Source: Shinella curvata
GTDB taxonomy: Bacteria > Pseudomonadota > Alphaproteobacteria > Rhizobiales > Rhizobiaceae
Direction of reading: 5' to 3'
Assembly (NCBI RefSeq): GCF_022899935.1
Contig: NZ_JALJCJ010000005.1
Coordinates: 310,001 to 374,000, forward strand
DNA length: 64,000 nt
Both the position numbers and the translations under genes were made by a program. Shown here in pieces: positions 60,869-64,000 of this stretch. A model generated the notes under the pieces. That model had not been told where the DNA came from. It made no database searches and saw only the letters and a list, made by a program, of their open reading frames with translations. The first letter of the stretch is position 1. Each line of letters opens with the position of its first letter.

Positions 60869-62121
60869 CAGTGTGCCACGGCCGCCGCAGCTGCCTCGTC
60901 GATGAGGCGGCCGGTGCGGAAGCGGTCGAGCGTCAGGCCGGCGGCCAGCCGATGCGGCTCGCCCTTGGCGATCAGATGCGCGAACAGATGGGCCGAACCC
61001 GGCGTCGCCTTGAAGCCGCCGGTGCCCCAGCCGCAATTGACGAAGAGGTTCTTGACCGGCGTCACGCCCTGGATCGCCGAACGGTCCGGCGTGTTGTCGG
61101 TGATGCCGCCCCACTGGCGCATCATCTTGACGCGGCGGAACATCGGGAAGAGCTCGCAGATGGCGTCGAGCGTGTGCGTGATGATCTGCAGGCCGCCGGT
61201 CTGGGAATACGAGTTGTACTGGTCCGTACCCGCGCCGATGACGAGCTCGCCCTTGTCCGACTGCGAGATATAGGCATGTACCGAATTGGACATGACCACG
61301 CAGGGAAAGATCGGCTTCATCGGCTCGGACACGAGCGCCTGGAGCGGAACGGAGTGCAGCGGCAGCTTGACGTCAGCCATCGAGAGGATGACCGAGTTAT
61401 GGCCGGAGGCCGAGACGGCGACCTTCTTGGCGCCGATGAAACCCTTCGACGTCTCCACACCGGTGACCGCACCATCGGGGCCGCGACGGATGCCCTTCAC
61501 TTCGCAGTTCTGGATGACATGCACGCCGCGATCGGAGGCCGCACGGGCATACCCCCAGGCAACGGCGTCGTGGCGGGCCGTGCCGCCGCGGCGCTGCAGG
61601 GCGGCACCGTTGATCGGGTAACGGGCGGAGGCCGAGATATCGAGAACCGGCACGAACTCCTTCGCCTGCTGCGGCGTCAGCCATTCGTTGTCGATGCCGT
61701 AGAGGCGGTTGGCATGGACGTGGCGCTGGAAGGACTGTTTGTCGTGCACATTGTGCGACAACATCATCACGCCACGCGGCGAGTACATGACGTTGTAGTT
61801 GAGATCCTGGCTCAAGCCTTCCCAGAGCTTCAGGGAATGCTCGTAGATGTCCATGCTCTCATCATAGAGATAGTTCGAGCGGATGATCGTCGTGTTGCGG
61901 CCGGTATTGCCGCCGCCGAGCCAGCCCTTCTCGATCACGGCGATATTGGTGATGCCGTGCTCCTTGGCGAGATAGTAGGCCGCACCCAGACCGTGACCGC
62001 CGCCGCCGACGATGATCACGTCGTATTCCTTGCGCGGCTCGGGCGAGGTCCATTGTGCCTCCCATCCCTTGTGGCCACGCATCGCCTCTCGGGCCACGGC
62101 GAAAACCGAATATTTGCGCAT
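60868..62121 (-). CDS. soxB: sarcosine oxidase beta subunit
   Basis: 417 residues. FAD-binding motif YDVIIVGGGGHGLGAAYYLAKEHG at about 33, then EKGWLGGGNTGRNTTIIRSNYL. The His in GGTARHDAVAWGYARAA is the expected covalent FMN site. FVNCGWGTGGFKATPGS near the C-terminus is typical. It carries the sarcosine oxidation site and passes methylene to the alpha subunit folate domain. First gene of the operon; its upstream region holds an inverted repeat at 62236-62262. Confidence 0.96.
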   Translation of the reverse strand: MRKYSVFAVAREAMRGHKGWEAQWTSPEPRKEYDVIIVGGGGHGLGAAYYLAKEHGITNIAVIEKGWLGGGNTGRNTTIIRSNYLYDESMDIYEHSLKLWEGLSQDLNYNVMYSPRGVMMLSHNVHDKQSFQRHVHANRLYGIDNEWLTPQQAKEFVPVLDISASARYPINGAALQRRGGTARHDAVAWGYARAASDRGVHVIQNCEVKGIRRGPDGAVTGVETSKGFIGAKKVAVSASGHNSVILSMADVKLPLHSVPLQALVSEPMKPIFPCVVMSNSVHAYISQSDKGELVIGAGTDQYNSYSQTGGLQIITHTLDAICELFPMFRRVKMMRQWGGITDNTPDRSAIQGVTPVKNLFVNCGWGTGGFKATPGSAHLFAHLIAKGEPHRLAAGLTLDRFRTGRLIDEAAAAAVAH

Positions 62122-62489
62122 CCCGTATCCTCAAACGCTCGCCGGCCGCAGCCGGCTGTTTCCTGCCCCGATAGAAAGCAAATCCTGACGTCTTTCGCCG
62201 TATCCTTTGCGACGCATTCAGGCGCACCTTGTACCACATGCGACATGACCGGTGTCGCGTGTTTGATGTTTGCCTTCAAAGCACAGACAAGACAGATCAG
62301 CACCCCTATGCACCCGGCCTGCGGGCCTTCAGCTCAAATATCCTTAACAGGCGGCGCTTCGGGCTGGACTTCCCTACCCGCATCTGATATCGGACGCCCC
62401 AATTGCCAGCCTGCGGGCTGAGCGAACGCAATCTATTTGCCTGGCGACCTCTGCTCGCAGGCTTACAAAACCAAAGGAACGGGATTCTC
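62122..62489. other. 368-bp divergent promoter region of soxB and rpsU
   Basis: No gene seen. It contains the inverted repeat at 62236-62262 about 115 bp upstream of soxB. An AT-rich stretch at 62460-62485 leads into the rpsU ribosome-binding site. No riboswitch was recognised. Confidence 0.5.
62236..62262. promoter_or_regulatory. 10-bp inverted repeat upstream of soxB, candidate operator
   Basis: ACATGCGACA (62236-62245), spacer TGACCGG, TGTCGCGTGT (62253-62262), with one G-T wobble if read as RNA. Its position suits a regulator of sarcosine catabolism. The regulator gene is not in the window. Confidence 0.45.
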
Positions 62490-62717
62490 GTGCAGGTACT
62501 TGTCCGCGATAACAACGTTGATCAGGCTCTCCGCGCTCTCAAGAAGAAGATGCAGCGTGAAGGCATTTTCCGTGAAATGAAGATGCGCGACTATTTCGAA
62601 AAGCCGTCTGAGAAGCGTGCACGTGAAAAGGCTGAAGCCGTTCGTCGCGTTCGCAAGCTGGCCCGCAAGCGCGCCCAGCGCGAAGGCCTCGTCAGCGGCC
62701 GTCCGGGCGCCCGTTAA
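62490..62717 (+). CDS. rpsU: 30S ribosomal protein S21
   Basis: 75 residues from the GTG at 62490, with AAAGGAAC upstream; the usual rhizobial N-terminus [20 protein letters not shown] is then exact. Very basic, with [21 protein letters not shown] and a Lys/Arg-rich tail. An in-frame start at 62403 is not conserved. S21 is a small-subunit protein near the mRNA exit path. It is monocistronic with its own terminator. Confidence 0.96.
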   Translation: MQVLVRDNNVDQALRALKKKMQREGIFREMKMRDYFEKPSEKRAREKAEAVRRVRKLARKRAQREGLVSGRPGAR

Positions 62718-62753
62718 TCGGACGTCATTTCGACGCTTTCGGATGCAAGACCG

Positions 62754-62786
62754 GGCGGGGGCGAACATTTCGCCGCCGCCTTTTTT
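62754..62786 (+). terminator. terminator of rpsU
   Basis: GGCGG-G-GGCGAA and TTCGCC-G-CCGCC pair with one G-G mismatch around a CAT loop, followed by TTTTTT. Confidence 0.88.
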
Positions 62787-62794
62787 CATGTGAC

Positions 62795-62827
62795 CGGGAA
62801 GCTTTCACCGAAGTGAAAGACTTCCCG
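62795..62827 (+). other. 14-bp hairpin upstream of the TPR gene
   Basis: CGGGAAG-CTTTCAC (62795-62808), loop CGAA, GTGAAAG-A-CTTCCCG (62813-62827), one bulged A, no T run. It sits between the rpsU terminator and the TPR gene and could be a leader hairpin or operator. Confidence 0.5.
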
Positions 62828-62933
62828 TGCAATTCCGGGCAATGCCGCTACACTCTTGCCTGAGTTGCTTTCAAGGCTGTAGCGTATTCTTCACGCATGA
62901 AGCGTGGAAGAAGCCCATTTTGAGGATTAGCAC

Positions 62934-63824
62934 TTGGACATGGCTGCATCGACCGGGTTCCCGACCAATCGTCTCCCCTCCGCGACCGCCCGTTTGCGCC
63001 GCCCCCTGATGGCCGCCGTCGCCGCCACATCGCTGGCACTTCTCCTGACAGGGTGCCAGTCGACCACTTCGACGGACGTCCTGAAGGTCGAGCGCGCCCA
63101 GGGTTCGCAGGAGAACATCTCCTCGCTCTCCGCCGTGATTTCCGCCAATCCGCAGGATCCGGAAGCCTACAACGTGCGCGGCTCGGCCTATGGCCGCGCC
63201 GGCGAGCATCGCCGGGCACTGGAAGACTTTAACCGCGCCATCGAACTCAAGCCGCGTTTCTACCAGGCTTATGCCAACCGCGCGCTCGTCGAGCGCAGCA
63301 TGGGCGACCAGGCGCAGGCAGCCGCTGACTACAACACGGCGCTGCAGATCAACCCGAGCTACGACGTCGCCTATATCGGCCGCGGCAATCTCTACCGTCA
63401 GGCCGGCCGTCTCGACGAAGCCTTCCGCGATTTCAACAAGGCGATCGAACTCGATACGACCGATCCGCGTGCCTATCACAATCGCGGCCTGATCTATCAG
63501 GCACGCCGCCAGCACGACAAGGCGATCGAGGACTTCTCGCGGGCGATCTCGCTCTCGCCGAACTCGGCCGAGCCCTATAACGGCCGCGGCATTTCCTATG
63601 CCGCGAAGGGCGACGACGACAACGCATTCCAGGATTTCAACACTGCCATCAATCTCGACGGCAAGCTTTCCGAATCCTGGGCGAACCAGGCGCTGATCTA
63701 TGAGCGCCGTGGCGAGATGAACAAGGCGTCGAAGTCCTATGCGCAGGCGCTCCGCCTCGACCCGAACTATGCCCCGGCCAAGGCCGGCCTCGCGCGCGCA
63801 AAGGGCGGCGCCCAGCCGAGCTGA
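62934..63824 (+). CDS. TPR-repeat lipoprotein, NlpI-like
   Basis: 296 residues if the TTG at 62934 is used (GAGGA seven bases upstream); the ATG at 62940 is the alternative and would cut two residues. A lipoprotein signal peptide ends at LLLTGC (Cys about 41). Six tetratricopeptide repeats follow, each with DFNRAIELKP- or DFNKAIELD-like helices (about 78-290). This resembles NlpI, a scaffold for peptidoglycan hydrolases and outer-membrane proteases. Partners here are unknown. A strong bidirectional terminator follows. Confidence 0.88.
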   Translation: MDMAASTGFPTNRLPSATARLRRPLMAAVAATSLALLLTGCQSTTSTDVLKVERAQGSQENISSLSAVISANPQDPEAYNVRGSAYGRAGEHRRALEDFNRAIELKPRFYQAYANRALVERSMGDQAQAAADYNTALQINPSYDVAYIGRGNLYRQAGRLDEAFRDFNKAIELDTTDPRAYHNRGLIYQARRQHDKAIEDFSRAISLSPNSAEPYNGRGISYAAKGDDDNAFQDFNTAINLDGKLSESWANQALIYERRGEMNKASKSYAQALRLDPNYAPAKAGLARAKGGAQPS

Positions 63825-63847
63825 TATCAGGCGCGATGAACGTACAT

Positions 63848-63881
63848 AAAAAAGCCCGCGATCGTCTCGCGGGCTTTTTTT
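63848..63881. terminator. bidirectional terminator after the TPR gene
   Basis: AAAAAA-GCCCGCGA (63848-63861), loop TCGTC, TCGCGGGC-TTTTTT (63867-63880). The A and T runs allow use on both strands, ending the TPR gene and the minus-strand gene beyond. Confidence 0.93.
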
Positions 63882-63909
63882 CATTTCGGAGCATTCCGTT
63901 TTGCCTGAC

Positions 63910-63938
63910 CCGACGCCGAAGCGATGCTGCGGCGTCGG
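63910..63938 (-). terminator. stem-loop just downstream of the partial pntB gene
   Basis: CCGACGCCG/CGGCGTCGG with an 11-nt loop, 7 bp beyond the stop of the minus-strand gene. No T run follows directly, so termination may instead use the hairpin at 63848-63881. Confidence 0.4.
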
Positions 63939-63945
63939 TTATGCC

Positions 63946-64000
63946 TTAATGGTTCATGGCCTTGACGATATCGTCCGTCATCTTCTTTGCGTCTCCGAGC
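63946..64000 (-). CDS. pntB: 3' end of probable NAD(P) transhydrogenase beta subunit
   Basis: Only the last 17 codons are in the window, reading LGDAKKMTDDIVKAMNH and ending at TAA (63946-63948). GDAKKM followed by an amphipathic helix is the standard C-terminus of PntB, which with PntA uses the proton gradient to make NADPH. The call rests on this short tail alone. Confidence 0.5.
   Translation of the reverse strand, partial: LGDAKKMTDDIVKAMNH

Overview
The window is a GC-rich chromosomal segment of an alphaproteobacterium in the order Rhizobiales, most likely family Rhizobiaceae. Pointers are the glgP-glgB-glgC-glgA-pgm-glgX order typical of Agrobacterium/Rhizobium relatives, CpdR, a soxBDAG sarcosine oxidase operon, a GTG-started rpsU, a suhB-type small RNA beside a suhB/hisN-like gene, and a ROSE-type RNA thermometer before an Hsp20 gene. 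I see no prophage, insertion sequence, CRISPR array or integration site. The content is mostly core and metabolic genes, with densely packed, often overlapping neighbours.

Layout. 1-8.7 kb: the 3' part of an outer-membrane beta-barrel gene, galU, a lytic transglycosylase, a DUF459/SGNH-like exported protein, then a PepSY protein-response regulator-histidine kinase operon read away from a second PepSY gene and an RTX calcium-binding protein. 8.7-15 kb: gltD and gltB (glutamate synthase). 15.5-21 kb: a threonine-aldolase-family enzyme, Hsp20 under probable RpoH plus RNA-thermometer control, a GNAT enzyme, a candidate small RNA, an alpha/beta hydrolase, a hisN/suhB-like phosphatase, the suhB-type small RNA and an N-formylglutamate amidohydrolase. 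21-26.3 kb: cpdR, tRNA-Val(GAC), a GFA-fold protein, an NCS2 purine permease, a LytS-type kinase with no partner, a tiny lipoprotein and a second GFA protein. 26.4-31.4 kb: a sugar-acid cluster (galactonate-dehydratase-like enzyme, GntR regulator, UxaA-type dehydratase, VOC protein, a second GntR regulator). 31.6-36.1 kb: ilvD, a GFA/MarR divergent pair with twin operators, a DUF899 protein and a two-domain VOC protein.

36.2-42.9 kb holds the least understood system: a three-gene operon encoding a DUF2126 protein with an N-terminal transglutaminase-like domain, a circularly permuted ATP-grasp fused to an alpha-E domain, and a stand-alone transglutaminase-like protein. Together they look like a peptide or amide ligation/cleavage pathway of unknown substrate. 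43-55.5 kb: a TadG-like von Willebrand factor A protein and the glycogen operon, covering phosphorolysis, branching, ADP-glucose synthesis, chain elongation, phosphoglucomutase and debranching. 55.5-64 kb: a MaoC-like hydratase and GNAT pair, the sarcosine oxidase operon with an extra small gene between soxB and soxD, rpsU, a TPR lipoprotein, and the extreme 3' end of a probable pntB.

The best leads for new biology are the ATP-grasp/alpha-E/transglutaminase operon, the extra secreted-looking gene inside the sox operon, the candidate small RNA at about 17985-18084, and the twin palindromes controlling the MarR/GFA pair. All functional names rest on reading motifs in the translated sequence; no database search was run.
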